This document shows, in pieces, positions 12,766 to 25,500 of a stretch of 64,000 nucleotides of DNA. The stretch's first letter is position 1. Each line of letters opens with the position of its first letter. The notes under the pieces were generated by a model. It did not search any database and was not told where the DNA came from. It saw nothing but the letters and a program-made list of their open reading frames with translations. Made by a program: the position numbers and the translations under genes. This DNA comes from Myripristis murdjan (taxonomy: Eukaryota; Chordata; Actinopteri; Holocentriformes; Holocentridae). The DNA lies in contig NC_043990.1 in the NCBI RefSeq assembly GCF_902150065.1, forward strand, positions 23,194,199 through 23,258,198. The letters run 5' to 3'.

Positions 12766-13990
12766 AAGTTTACCTTGCAGTTCAAAGGTCAAACAAGCCC
12801 ATAATGTTCTAGACAAGCTACTTGGTCATGGTCGTGGATGGATGAAAAAAGTCCCTGCCATTGATTATTTTTATTTATACTGGGCCAGATTTCCCTTTTA
12901 GGCATTTAAGTGAGCCAATTAGCTAACATGTGCTCAAAATAAATAAATAAATTAATTAATTCAATAAATAAATAAAAATCTTTGGCTCCGCCCCCTGATG
13001 TTTAACTGAACCAGTGACATCATGTCTACCAGGTCTGCCTTCTGAAAATGTTTGTAGAACTTTTAACTCTGATCTGCCTTCTGCAATGAGATGTAACTGT
13101 GTGTGTGTGTGTGTGTGTGTGGCATGCATGCACGTGCAGTTGCAACGACGTTGTTTTACAGTACACACACAGGTAACCATGTGGGTCAGAGACAACTGAG
13201 CAATTACTGTGTAATTAAAAAAAAATACCCTTGTAATATAAATACCCTTAGCCAATGGACATTGCTCTCCTCAATATTACATGTATTGTTATTACAATTA
13301 CTATGATTATTATTAGTATGATTATTGTCATTAAAAGGATTAATTATTGCCATCACTATCATTATTATAAATAGTGTTGTCATTTCAACTATAGCTATGG
13401 GGTAAAACTGTTCTGTAATCAAGGGCGAGTCTTATGTACAATAACAAAAAATAGTCTAATCTATGAAGACAAGTCTATAATCGCTGCTACTAAGGAGATG
13501 GAGCAGAAGAATAGAAAAGTGACAATAGCTCTGGGAAGAAATAAGCTGTTTCTCTGGGGTGCACGAGGGATGGATACTCTTACGGGGAGTGAGAGATCGC
13601 CCAAGGAGGAAAGGAAATGCTGAAGAGATGGACTGAAAGGACGATCCAAACACAACAGCTTATCCACATGCTTTTATTCCACTCTGAACTCTGGTTGTGC
13701 TAGAGCAGGAAAAAACAACAGATGGACATCAAGCTGACACAGACACTCCACTCTCTGTACTCTATAATGTAGCAAAAAAAAAGTAGTCCCTCATCCTCTC
13801 CCCTATTTCCTTTTTTTATTTCCTATATCCTGTTTCTGCACATTATTATCACACTGAACACCATGGTTCTTAATCAGACGGGTTTGATACATTGAGCTTT
13901 TCTGTCATTAAGCTCAGATTTATTCTTTATTTATGTTGTTTTATACACGTGTTTGATTCAGTGCCAAGATAGCATATTGTACATACAGAC

Positions 13991-13996
13991 ATTAAA
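13991..13996 (+). terminator. candidate distal poly(A) signal (ATTAAA) of dlgap3
   Basis: ATTAAA lies six bases after a TGTACATA box and is followed within three bases by a run of T. The arrangement UGUA, hexamer, U-rich element is typical of vertebrate polyadenylation sites. Confidence 0.35.
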
Positions 13997-16205
13997 TGCT
14001 TTTTTTTCTCCTTTGAAAGGGATTGACTGGAGCATATAGCAATAGTGATGCCATAAGAAATGAACTTTGTTGTTTTATAATGCCACCAATGGATCCACTA
14101 GATGCATGAAAACACCATGGCAATGAAAATGACTGGGGATATAGTGTCAGTATGCGCTAGCCAGTGGTTAAGGGTGTTGCACAGTGAAGTGTAAATCATG
14201 ATTCTGTTTTGTTGTGGTGTGCTTTTCATTTTTGTACATACAGATTTATTTATTGATCCTTTATGTTTAATGGATCTAGATGTGTCCAGGAGCACGTCTG
14301 CTAGCGCTGAAGCCCAGAGAGATGGCACACTGTGACGTGGTTTACCCCAACACAGAATGTAACACTGTCAACATTGTCAAAACATTTTCTAATGGCTAAT
14401 ATTATTACTATTAATATGATTATTATAAAGCTATTTTTAGCGAGTTAAAGAAGGGGTGATGTGTATTCTTTCTCTTGTGTTGATTCCCTGACTCCAGTGA
14501 ATGTTTGTTTTAACACATTGAAAGTGACTTAATGTACCTGGGGTGGTATTTTTTTTTTTTTTTTTTTTTTTCTTAAAACAAGTGAAAAAGGCAGCAGGAT
14601 TACATAATGTCATTTATTTCCTTAGACAGACAAGCCAGGTTAAAATCACTCAATCAAATGTTCTTGATATTTGTGCAGTAAGCTGCCTTAGTCTGCCTTG
14701 CCAACGCTTGTTCCTAGGTAATTCCTTCAACTTGTTTTACGAAAAATAAGACTGAATATGAGACTGGATGACTTGTTGTGATGGGCGTTTTTTGCAGGAA
14801 GGAAATGCCAGAAACAAACAACAGGCAAAGCAGAAGTCAATGAGAAGAACTTCCTAAGAGAGAATTTCCATTTCCACTTTGTTTCTCCTTTTTTATCCCC
14901 CTGCATAGGAATTTACTATTCAAATACCAACCAAAACACTTTTGCCTTTAAATGAAGTTAAAGCAGAAGACAGAGAATAGTAACACAGACCTGGCAGGTA
15001 TTTCCAGCAAACACATGATCCCTTTGGATATCAAGGTGCCTAAGGTGAGACTCACATATTGATGACATGTTTATGCTTATTTGTTGCGTGATGATGGCGA
15101 CAAGGAACCAAACTTGGTAGAACTGAGCATAGACAGCCTTTCCTGATTTTTGCATATATATGTATGTATGATGGCTGGGGGTTAGGGCCTGCAGAATAGA
15201 AGAGGCCTGCAATCGAGGATGGGCATTGGATAGGGAAAAAAATTCTGAGGTGGCATGCGTTTACGTCAGAAAATCTGAAAGTACCAACACTATGTTTTCA
15301 CTTGTGTGCATCCAGTATAGCCTGCAGAAAGAAGACAGTCCTTTCTTGTTATCGGGTGTTGGTTTAACTTTCACTTGGGACATGCAAGCACAAATTTGCT
15401 TCTTGATCTTGAGTTCAAGAACTCAAACAACAAAGATTCCAGAAAAATGGACCTCCAAAGGCAAACTATCTCAGAGTCAGTCAGTGGCCAAGTTATGATC
15501 AGACTCAAATGTTTTAATATGGAGTATATTTAAAATTTGTGGTAAGTGCGATGTCTAATATCAAAGACATGAAAAAAATAGTCATCAAAACAAATTTAAA
15601 CATTTGATGCACTGTTTAAATTCCTTCGATCTCTACATGAACACTCATCAAATTAATCTCAAAATCTTTTATTGTTATTTAAAAGCATACAGTACAAAAA
15701 TAGAGTGTTTTGCATGTTCAAACAATCTATTAAAAAATTGTGAAGTGTCTCAGATGAAGAGCAATTAGCCAGCTAACAAACAGCAGGTAAAAAAAAAATC
15801 ACAATCTGAATGGCAAGTAGTACTTTTCATTCAAAATCATTCAGTCATTTAAACAGAGCACAATTAACAATTACTGAGCTGTTAAGCCTTTATTCTTGAA
15901 AGCAACAAGGCATCATTTTCCTCACGCAGCATTTAAAAAAAAAAAAGGAAAAACAAATTAAAATGGAGTGCTCCATTCTTTCACTTTGTGACATGAGGCA
16001 TCAAGCCTGCGTGCCTAACCTTTGAAGTGTTTCAGGTCACAGTGAGCCGGCATTGATGGAAAATACAATTCTACAACACAGGAGTTCCCTAATCACCCAG
16101 GAGCAATTCACTTTTCATCAAATTTCCCCTTACATTCTTACATTCTGTCAGTTTTTAGATAGCCTTTTTCAGCCTTGTGAGTTTATCACTTCAGGTCTCT
16201 GAGGC
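13997..16205. other. intergenic stretch between dlgap3 and fuca1 copy A
   Basis: There is no ORF with family resemblance. It contains poly-T at about 14,549-14,571 and AT-rich unique sequence. Near the right end are minus-strand AATAAA signals (plus-strand TTTATT at 15,668-15,673 and 15,889-15,894) suited to ending the fuca1 copy A transcript, so about 15.65-16.2 kb is probably its 3' UTR. Confidence 0.5.
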
Positions 16206-19200
16206 TCACTGGACACCGTCCAGTCTGAGAGTCCATGCCTGGCCGCTTGTGAAGGGGAGCTCAGGCAGGAGGACAATAAGGCCAGTATTGGGATATATTG
16301 AAGACCACTGCAAGGGCTTAGGATTGCCCAGTAAAGTCACCTGAGAGAGGGGGAAAAGACCAACGACATAGAGTGTAACACTTCCCCGCGGACAGGCATT
16401 CATCTCAAGCTACAGAAAAAAAAACTGAAGAGGAATCCTAAATCCAGTCTAACAGAATGACTGTTTACAAATCTTATAATCTAAGAAATGGAAGTTCAGG
16501 ACTCTCACAACACTCTCACATTCACTTATAGGCCATGTATTTTCAGGGAAACTAAAACATTCAGTTCAAATTCTAACTTAACCCTATCCATAAGACTTCA
16601 GGTATATTGTGTTTAAACAATTTCCTTGGTTTCAAGGAAAGAGACGTTACGTATGAACAAACAAACGTCCCGGTCCACTTACCTTGGTGGTCTCTGATGT
16701 GCGAGGTTCAAACAGGTACAGTGTGGTCTGGGAAGGCTTGGTTGTCATGGTGGCATAGACAGTGGTGCCTTTAGAAGTGTACCTACAATCAGGAGGACAG
16801 GACATAACCAATAATGTGCACATCAGTTATTTCATCTGTCTCTTTGCTGTTTAATTGGATCAGAGTGACAGGAAGGGGAAGGTGGTTTTAATAATGAATA
16901 ATGGGTTTTCCACCACCACTTGAGGATGACACAGTTGTTAATGACAAAGCATCTGAAGCTGCCAAAGGTGAAACACTTGCCATGCCATCTTTGATTGAGG
17001 CCACAAGTGCAGCATGGCTGGAAGTTTCAGCCAATAAAGAGCAAGGAAACATTTACCTAGAAGTACCCTAGAAGTAGGAGCTAGACTTAATTTGAAAAAT
17101 ATCAAAATCAAATGCAAGACTATTGATATTCCCCATGTAAAAATTTATCATGTTTGCAGCTCATCTTGCCTATCAAGGTTACTGCAGATGGGCTGCTTTC
17201 GCCCTCTGCTTCCTCAACATCTGTGGTGCCTTTATGGATACTTGTTACTTCAGCTTAGATAAATGTTGTATTACAGTTTGACAGCCCTTCAAGATTAGGC
17301 ACAAGTGCTGGAGCGTGAATTTGACCAGCTGAGGGGAATGAGAGCAAGACTAGCAAACATGTTGCAGCCTCATACTGAAAAATGGATTCTGTAGCTTTAC
17401 CAAGGCAAACCACAGTTAAAATGAAATGTCATCCCGATCAACAAAAAGACGGAAAAGTAGTCACAGACTTAGTTTGGGGGAAATTCAGAAGTTAGCTACA
17501 ACTCCTACTACTCAGTTCACTAATTAATATGATATGGATAAGCATTTCTACCTAATGTCATCTGCTACCAATTTCTAAACCTTTTAACATCAAACTTACT
17601 GTATGTCTGTCTGATGGGATAAATTATTCGATCTTCCATCCATGATTCCATTCTCCCAGTTTCTTACCAGATTGGTACAGTTGCATTCTCGTTCTGGACC
17701 CGCCAGGGTTTGGAAGCGTAGATGGCCTCTCCATTGACCTTTAGCCAGGCACCAACACCCCTTAGCCTCTCCTCGAAGAGCGGTGGGATCATCCCGTCAG
17801 GTGTGGGACCCACATTCAGAAGGTAGTTCCCGCCCAGAGCCACAGTGCGAACTAGATCCTGTACAGGAGGAAACAGGACGACTGGTCAGACATAAGGAAG
17901 GACAAGGAGCCTCACTGATCACATTGTTGCTGCAGTACCAAGCAAAGAGCCCCCAAACAGATGACTGACACACTGTGTGTCTGACTTGACATTTGGTCAA
18001 TATTCTCCTGACATCTGACACTATCAGGGCACGCTGCACACTATCAGTCAGGGCTGATAAAGCACACTTTCATTTTCAACTATTTCAAGACACACTGTTC
18101 CTGATTTAAATAAGCTGGCCTATACATCATATTAGATTAGATCTGATCAAATTGATTTGAATACATCAGATCAAATTTGATCAAATCAGAGCCAATCAAA
18201 TAGATTAGGTGGAACTGTAAGTATCGAGAATAATACAAGTATTTACAGCAAAATAATAATAATAGCATGAGGGACTAAATGCAAATTTATATGTTAGCCA
18301 ATGTTTACTCTTTCACAATTCACATTATAAATGCAGGGTGTGCAAAGTAAATTCCTTAGAAATTGTTAGACATACAGAATTAGGGATGCACAGATACTGA
18401 TACCGGTATCAGTATTGGTACTGTGAGTGAATTCTACTTACTAGTAGTTGCTCGTGCACTGCTGTGGACTTGATTTGTTCAAATGTGAACTGCTTTGGAA
18501 TTCATTTAAATGTAATCCATTCTTGTATAAAAGCTCTGTGTGTTTTACTACAGGCTCATGTAATCTTGCACATAGCAAACAACAGCAGCAAATAAGTAAA
18601 CACATCATCATCATCATGAAAAAAGCTCTGGCATAAAATCAGTACTCGTCCCAAAGCCCAGGTATTGGAATTGGATCGGAAAAGTCAATCGGTGCATCCC
18701 TTTGCAGAATAAGCACCGTCATCTGTTCACAGTATTAAGTAGAGACACAGAGACAGTGTATAGACAGAGGAACACATGGACAAAAGTGTCCAGCCGGGCA
18801 AATGTTCAGTGTAGGCTATTTGCTTTCTCAACCTTACAGATATGGGTATCACTTCCAGAAATGTGTCCAAGACAGAACGATGTGCATTGGTGCACCTCAT
18901 AAAAGCCACATCCAAAATATATGACCCTGGATATGGTAGGCAAACAGTGTGTGCTGTTGCAATCTTCTCACCTCAATGATAGTGTGCAGATCCATCAGCT
19001 CCTTCATCTTCATGTTGCGACGGTAACCCCAGGATAAAGTGTCCACTGATGTGCACTTCTCCCATTTGTGCTTGGGCAGCTTCCCAGGGGTGTACTTGTC
19101 TTCACAGTTGTAGTAGCCGCCATGTTTACAGGCACAGCCCGCCCCCCACCTGTCATTGGTCACGATGGTATCCTGAGACAAGAAAGATCTATTTTACAGC

Positions 19201-19506
19201 CAATTAAAAACTCAGCAATGCAACACAGAAGCCAAACCGGTAAATTTGCAGTAACAACACTTTTTTACACTCCTCACAGGGATGTTCTGCTGCCTGTCAA
19301 GCTTATATGCTTGTCATCAGGATGCTTACTTTGACAGGACTGTCATTATACAGCCAGGCAAGGAACTCGGTGGAGTTCCAGTAGGTGTCCGGTGCTTCCC
19401 AGTCCCCATCAGACCAGATTAACTCAGGCCTGTACCTACAGTCCAAGAGAGATACCGTGAAGGAGGTGCAACTCTTCTGCTGTGAGGCTGTAAAGTCGCA
19501 CAATAT

Positions 19507-19558
<52 letters not shown>

Positions 19559-20598
19559 CAAAGCCCCTCCACATACAACAGATGGTGTAATTTCAGTGCT
19601 ACATACCTTACTACCATGTTATAAAGCTCTGGTAGTAGTTTATGAAATACAAACTCCTGGGATTTGAAGCCATTCTTCTTGTCAGACAGGTAGAGAGGGT
19701 GGAACCACTCGTACAAGGAGTTGTAGAGTCCATAGTGCAATGATCTAGATGAGAGGAAAAAGAGGACATTGTCTAATAAGGAAGTATGCACCCAAATGAA
19801 AACCTCACCTGAATAGGACATGGCGTACAACGACCGATCTTTCGTTATTCAATCATAAGCCTGAATAAAAATGTCATTATCACCCTGATGCAGACAACCT
19901 CAAGTAGGACTGTATGTTTCCAAGCTGAATTTATGCATCTTGACATTGATGTGTTAATAATACAACTACTGTTACTGTTAATACTGATCCACTGAGGGCC
20001 TACCTGTTGCGCACTGCCTCTGCCAGGTCTCCTACAAGGTCTCTGTGAGGACCGGTGTCAACAGAGTTCCAGTTCCAGGAGTTTGGAGACGCCCAGTTTG
20101 TAAATCCCTCATGATGTTTGGCAGTCAAGACGACATACCTGAGATTAAGCACATATGATACCGTGTGTGTTTGTGTGTGTGTGTGTGTATGTGCACCATA
20201 GGGTATCCAGCCAAATGGGAATACGGTGATATCACAGAGAGGAAAGGCACTCACTTTGCACCAGAAGCCTTGAACATATCTGCCCATTCTCCCGGGTCAA
20301 AGAACTGGGCGTGGAACTGGGGTGCGAACTCGGGGTAACTAAACCCGGGGGGGTAGTTCTCTGACATGAAGCGCACACACTTCGGGTCCGGAGGCTGCTG
20401 GCCTTGCCAATGCCACCAAAACCACTCGCTGCCAAACCCGGGGACAGAAAACACCCCCCAGTGGATAAAAATCCCCAGCTTGGCCTCGTCGTACCATGAA
20501 GGCAGCGGCCTGGCGTCCAGACTCTTCCAGTCGGGGCTGTACCGAGCCGAGGTGTGCGCCACTAATGCACCGAGAAACACGGCGCAGGCAAACAACAT
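16206..20598 (-). CDS. fuca1: alpha-L-fucosidase (GH29), tandem copy A
   Basis: Eight exons in transcript order: 20598-20255, 20138-20004, 19744-19607, 19435-19330, 19172-18972, 17858-17668, 16782-16683 and 16340-16206; 449 residues, against about 466 in human FUCA1. The chosen Met (20598) starts a signal peptide, [18 protein letters not shown]; an in-frame Met 13 codons upstream would only lengthen the N-terminus. GH29 landmarks are intact: [38 protein letters not shown] (its Asp is the family's catalytic nucleophile), [17 protein letters not shown] and [13 protein letters not shown] and NAT sequons fit a glycosylated lysosomal enzyme that removes terminal alpha-L-fucose from glycoproteins and glycolipids. 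It lies downstream of copy B in the same orientation. Unlike copy B it keeps a 171-bp intron (19606-19436) filled by a CA microsatellite. Closer to FUCA1 than FUCA2 by wording and synteny. Confidence 0.93.
18381..18704. mobile_element. hAT-like MITE in fuca1 copy A intron 5
   Basis: Ends TAGGGATGCACAGAT and ATCGGTGCATCCCT are inverted repeats of the TAGGGATGCACCGAT type common in vertebrate hAT elements. CAGAAT flanks both sides as a likely piece of the target duplication. Confidence 0.6.
19508..19557. repeat. (CA)n microsatellite inside fuca1 copy A intron 3
   Basis: About 25 CA units make up nearly a third of the 171-bp intron that is absent from copy B. Confidence 0.9.
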
Positions 20599-20870
20599 CA
20601 CTGCAGCTTCCCTGGAAATTATTCCACTTACACACAAGCCTCGATGCCAGGAAGCACGCCGGACACGTTCAACAGTATTAACACTTCATCACGTCTCCAA
20701 AAACCAGTAAAACAGGCCTGCGAGGACGCTACAGTGCCGAATTTCCAGGCTGGAGCATCATATGATGGGAAGTTTTGTGTGGTGTGTGTTGTGTACCTCC
20801 GAGAGAAAAGTCATGTTTCCCGTCACGTGACTGTAATCACATGATACACGGAGACTGAATAGCGTGATCA
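20599..20870 (-). promoter_or_regulatory. fuca1 copy A promoter with perfect CLEAR/TFEB box
   Basis: GTCACGTGAC at 20822-20831 is the full palindromic CLEAR element bound by TFEB/TFE3 at lysosomal genes. It lies 224 bp upstream of the start codon. A second E-box-like site, ATCACATGAT, follows at 20836-20845. Lysosomal hydrolases, FUCA1 included, are known CLEAR-network targets; use of this site is inferred. Confidence 0.6.
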
Positions 20871-20930
20871 GCACTGTTGCCAAAGTCTGCTTATTATAAT
20901 GGACTGTAGGCTTGTTTTGTTTTTCAGAAG

Positions 20931-20938
20931 TGTGTGTG

Positions 20939-21010
<72 letters not shown>
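20931..21010. repeat. (GT)n/(GCGT)n compound microsatellite
   Basis: GT units flank a run of about eight GCGT units, just upstream of the fuca1 copy A promoter. Confidence 0.9.
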
Positions 21011-21011
<1 letters not shown>

Positions 21012-21203
21012 CTTGAGCTGAGCTGATGACAAGTCAAAAGACAGGTAATTTTCAGTATGAGAAGAATCTGTGTGTATGATTAACAGGACAGATGTGAATG
21101 GGTAAAAGGGTCGACAAGTTGCCTTTGTTTTGCATTCATCTATTTAATTACTTAGAGAAGGTCGTTGCATGCAGCACATTAACTTTGACTTTCCTTCATT
21201 CAT

Positions 21204-21410
21204 TTATTCATTCTTCATTTTTGGTTGACCGGTTTTGTTCAGCTTCTGGCCTTTTTCGCACTGACTTTGAGTGACATTAAAATTCAGCACTGATCGAGTC
21301 CTTGTGATGTTCCGCAGATGATAGAAACAAGACTGAATGACCTTGTTTGTGTGTTTTCCAAAAGTGAGGTTGGTGTCAAAGAGCACACCCAGGTTCTTGA
21401 CAGTTGATTT
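21204..21410 (-). mobile_element. LINE reverse-transcriptase C-terminal fragment
   Basis: The minus strand reads KNLGVLFDTNLTF, then HTNKVIQSCFYHLRNITRTR, the wording found after the RT domain of fish L2/Rex-like LINEs. It is a short scrap without the rest of the element. Confidence 0.6.
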
Positions 21411-22264
21411 AAGGGAGCAAGAAAGGACTGGATATTATGATGCAGTTAGGACCAATGCTAAGGATCTCACTTTTATCAGAGTTTAAGAAAACTTAGTGAC
21501 GTCCATTTTTTAAAATCTGATCGATAATTTGTTGATTGGAGATTGGAGTTCCAATAGACTTTACTGGGAGATACAGCTGTGTATCCTTTGTGTAGCAGTG
21601 GAATGAAATTTTGTGCCTATGTATGACGTGGCCAAAGCATGTACAGTGAAAATATTGGCCCTAGTTTTGACCCGTAAGGGACTCCAGAATTTACTAAAGA
21701 GTGAAGGGAGACATGGTCACCAACAGAAACAACAACAACAACAAAAAAAAGATATTTGAGAACAAAACCACTTCAAAATGTACCAACCCATCAAAATGTA
21801 CCATCCCTGTCAATCAGAAGTTTATGGTGAAGGGTATCCAAAGCTGCACTTTAGTCCAGCAGTGCAAGAATGGGACATATACCAGTATCAGTTGTTCTAA
21901 AAAAGGTTATTTGTCACACTAATGAGCACAGTCCCTGTACTGTGATACTGTCTAAAACCTTATTGAAATTTTTCGTAAATGTTGTATTATGTCACCGTTT
22001 CGAGGAGTTGTAGGGAGACTCTCTCAAGGAGTCTTGCAAATAAAGTCATTTTGACATTGGCCTGTAAGTGCTGCAGTCTGATGGGTCGAGGCTGATTATT
22101 TTTAATGAGTGTTTGCACACAAGCAGCCCTCAAATATTCAGGGACGCAGCCAGAGGACAAGACAAGACAATATAAAATAAGTCAATAGAAGCAAAACAAA
22201 ACATGATAATAGCACAGAAAACAATAAAACATAATTACCATAATAATATTTATAATTCATTGAT

Positions 22265-22380
22265 TCATTTTCCAATCCGCTAAGCCGCAGGAGTTGCGAG
22301 GGTGCTGGAGCCTATCCCAGCGCTCATCGGGCGGGGGGGCAGGGGAACGCCTGGACAGGTTGCCAGTCCATCATAGGGCA
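22265..22380. repeat. dispersed repeat (GGAGCCTATCCCAGC type)
   Basis: Contains GCTGGAGCCTATCCCAGC and GGACAGGTTGCCAGTCCATC, phrases that recur across fish genomes. A related, inverted piece with a GGATGGATGG tail lies at 33,740-33,830. Confidence 0.5.
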
Positions 22381-22557
22381 TCATATTAATTATATAATGA
22401 TATAATATTCAACCCAAAATTAAAGCCTATAGATAGGTGATAGTAAATTAATAAATCATATTCTACCCAAAATTGTAACCCTACTGAAGTAATTTGCAAT
22501 CACACAAAATAAAATGGAGCAAAATCTGTAACAAATGAATATATCAGGCATGTCCCC

Positions 22558-25500
22558 TCAGACTACTCCCTCCAGCTTCAGAGTCCAGGCGTTGCCACGG
22601 GACGCTGGCATTGCAGGCATGAGAATCAACAGCCCCGCTGCTTGTGTCAGTGGTGCCCACTTCAGTGGCACGTTAGGATAATCCAAAAGAGTAACCTGTG
22701 GACATAACATGCATCTTTTTGTAGGGTTCTCCATACAAACAAATCGCCACAAGTGGAATTTAACTTCATAGATGTAAGCGTGTGTTTAGGACCCACCTTG
22801 GTGGCCTTAGATGTCTTGGGTGATGTGAGCTCTAGTGGTTGTGTGGATGGCCAGCCCAGCATTATGGCATACACTGTACTATTCTTGGCAGTGTACCTGT
22901 AAGGGGAGCAAATGGCGGTTAGCACCTAACTACTAATACTGCTTGTATTATTTAAAATCACAACCAAATGGAAAATACCCTTGTTACCCATTCTCTATTC
23001 CATAACATACTTCTATTCAACAATATACATGCCAAAAAATTGTATATTTTTATAGTGTTTTAATTTTGTATCAAAACACCATTTTTATTTGTTGGACAAT
23101 AGGTCTCAGACATCTGAAACAAGACTGACTAAACCGTTGCCCAAATACATTTTCTCTAGATGGAAGTTAAAACTTGAATATTTTTATCTGAAGGTTCCAC
23201 GTTACACAGGAAAGTTCCACTCTTTAATGGCCCTGGATCCACAGATTTTTTTTTTTTCTATTTTCATATTAAAACAAATGTCCAAATGTCATAAATTATA
23301 CTGATGGAATTAGGATGGCCTCATTTATTTCTCCCAACGATGATCGATTTTTTTTTTTTAGCTGGGAATCTCAAAAGTGCTGACAACATGACTTCTGAGG
23401 CTCATGCTGCATTTTAGTGGTTTCTTCTTGATATATGGGCATAAAAAAAAGATTCACTCAATTTGAAATAACACACAAACTTTTGAAACATTTTTGGAGG
23501 ATGACTCCCTGTTACATCCTGTCCCCTATTGCATTCTGAATACATTCTAAATACATTGAATTATGGAAGCAGGACACCATCCAAAGCACTGCACAGGCTT
23601 TCCCACATCAGTTTTAACTGGACACTTTAATTTCTCCATAGCATTGTTTTAGAGCCCTCTCACCAGACAGTGACCGTGCTGTTCTCTGTCTGGATCCTCC
23701 AGGGCTTGGAAGCATAGATGGCTTCCTTATTGATTCCCAGCCAGGCACCAAGTCCCCTTAGCCTCTCCTCAAACACTGGAGCAATCATGCCATCTGCTGC
23801 AGGCCCGATGTTCAGCAGATAGTTACCGCCCATTGCCACCACATACACCATGTCCTGAGGAGAGAGAGGGACACACACAGCGAGACTCATCACTGAAACT
23901 GTGTTGCCTGTACACATTTGACTGTCTCAAATCCTAAAAGAAAAACAAAGCAACTCTGGAAACCAAAAAGTATTACAAAGCTCAGCCCAGACACTGACCA
24001 GCCTTCCAGCCAACTCTCAATGGAATTGAAAGCAAACTTTTGAAATGCCACAAAAAAGTGAATTTGGTGTGTTTCTATCTGCTGGGTTGGAGTTAAAAAA
24101 CTAAACCACGGATAAATGGAGAGAGTATTTCAAGAACTGATTAGTATTTGGCAAGTTGTTCATATTATTTGGTATCAATTTATGTTGTCATAAATGTTAT
24201 AAATTTCAAATTGACTCTGAAGACTACAACAAACAATGCATCTGGCAACAGTCCAGTGCAATGACTATAGGCCTACAAGCATGACAAATGTCTTTTACAT
24301 GAGAGTGAATTAGGAGGTTCTCATCAATTGCAACAAGATTACTGGAAAACATTGTAAGAATAAAGAAAAGACCCCTAAAATTACCACAAAATTACTGTAA
24401 AAAAATATGAAAATAGTTATCATCCGAAGAAAATTACCATAAAAATACCTATGAATGTGCGTCAAAACTCTTGGCTGGACACTTAGTTTCTGTTGATTTT
24501 TACTACCAGTGAGCATCACCTCTTGAGACCTCTGACCTTTATGATGGAAGGCAGATCCATGACCTCGCTGAGCTGCATGTTTCTCCTGTAGCCCCAGGAG
24601 CGGGTGTCGATGGACTGGCACTTCTCCCACTTGTGCCCTGGTAGTTTACCAGGGGTGTACCTGTCAGCGCAGTTGTAGTAGCCCCCATGTTTGCAGTAGC
24701 AGCCTTTACCCCACCGGTCATTGGTCACCACCACATCCTGAAGAAGCACACAGGTCAGGTATGTTACATGATTAGGTAGATACCTGACACCATATTGTAC
24801 AGTTAGAGAAATACACCAGTGTTGATCAACGTACCAACAAGTGATTAGGAAATAGACACCAAAATCATCATAGTTGCTGAAAGTGAAAGTTGACCCTAAA
24901 ACAATATCTGACTTTGTAAAAAACTGAAAGCATTTTTGGGCAAGCCAACAGCGGGGCGGAGGGCAGAGATGGGTAGAACAGGCCGAAGTGTGTAGCGCAA
25001 GACATTATTATACATTACATTCACTTCTTATGGAAACAGGTACATTAGTTCCTGGTTGTTCAAAACACTATGTTGTTTTTGTATCTGATCTCTCTGAATT
25101 GTGATAATTTCCTACCAGTACCTACCAGATTTAGCCACATATCTGTCAGTAGATCTGCTCAGTCATGCAGGTCAGGAAGTGATAAGACAAAGGCAACTAC
25201 ACTTGTTGTTTCTCTTGGATGAATGGCGAAACACCACGTCTCAAAAATAGTGTTAGAATTTTCTCTGTGTTGGTGTAGTTCTTGAATAGCACGACACAAA
25301 AGCCGTGTATTTTTTTATTTATTTATTTATTTTTTTGGCAAGCAAATTAATCTTTAACTGGACATTTATGCAGTCAGGTGATTTATCGGGTGTTTCTCAA
25401 TGGCTTTGAACAACTATCTACTTTACAATGAAATAATCAAAGATGTCACTTCCTGTTTGCTTAGCATCTTACATCATAAATACTACCTTCCAAATTATAA

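Larger units (their letters stand above)
8099..13996 (+). other. dlgap3: probable long 3' UTR of dlgap3
   Basis: No convincing ORF follows the stop codon at 8096-8098. AAATAAAC near 8470 could give a short UTR. A distal end is suggested at 13,978-13,996, where TGTACATA is followed at once by ATTAAA and a T-rich tract, the layout of a CFIm-bound poly(A) site. Exact Pumilio-type TGTACATA octamers lie at 9046, 10836 and 13978, with one more just beyond at 14233. The stretch also holds CA/GT runs, a fish repeat near 12.5-12.76 kb and ATT-rich sequence near 13.3 kb. Transcription over its full length is inferred. Confidence 0.4.
20871..22557. other. spacer between the two fuca1 genes, repeat-rich
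   Basis: The spacer holds a GT/GCGT microsatellite, a LINE reverse-transcriptase scrap on the minus strand, sequence resembling recurring teleost repeats (about 21.4-22.1 kb) and a second dispersed repeat near 22.3 kb. No host ORF is supported. The 3' UTR of copy B must start at 22557, but no clear AATAAA was found close by. Confidence 0.5.
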
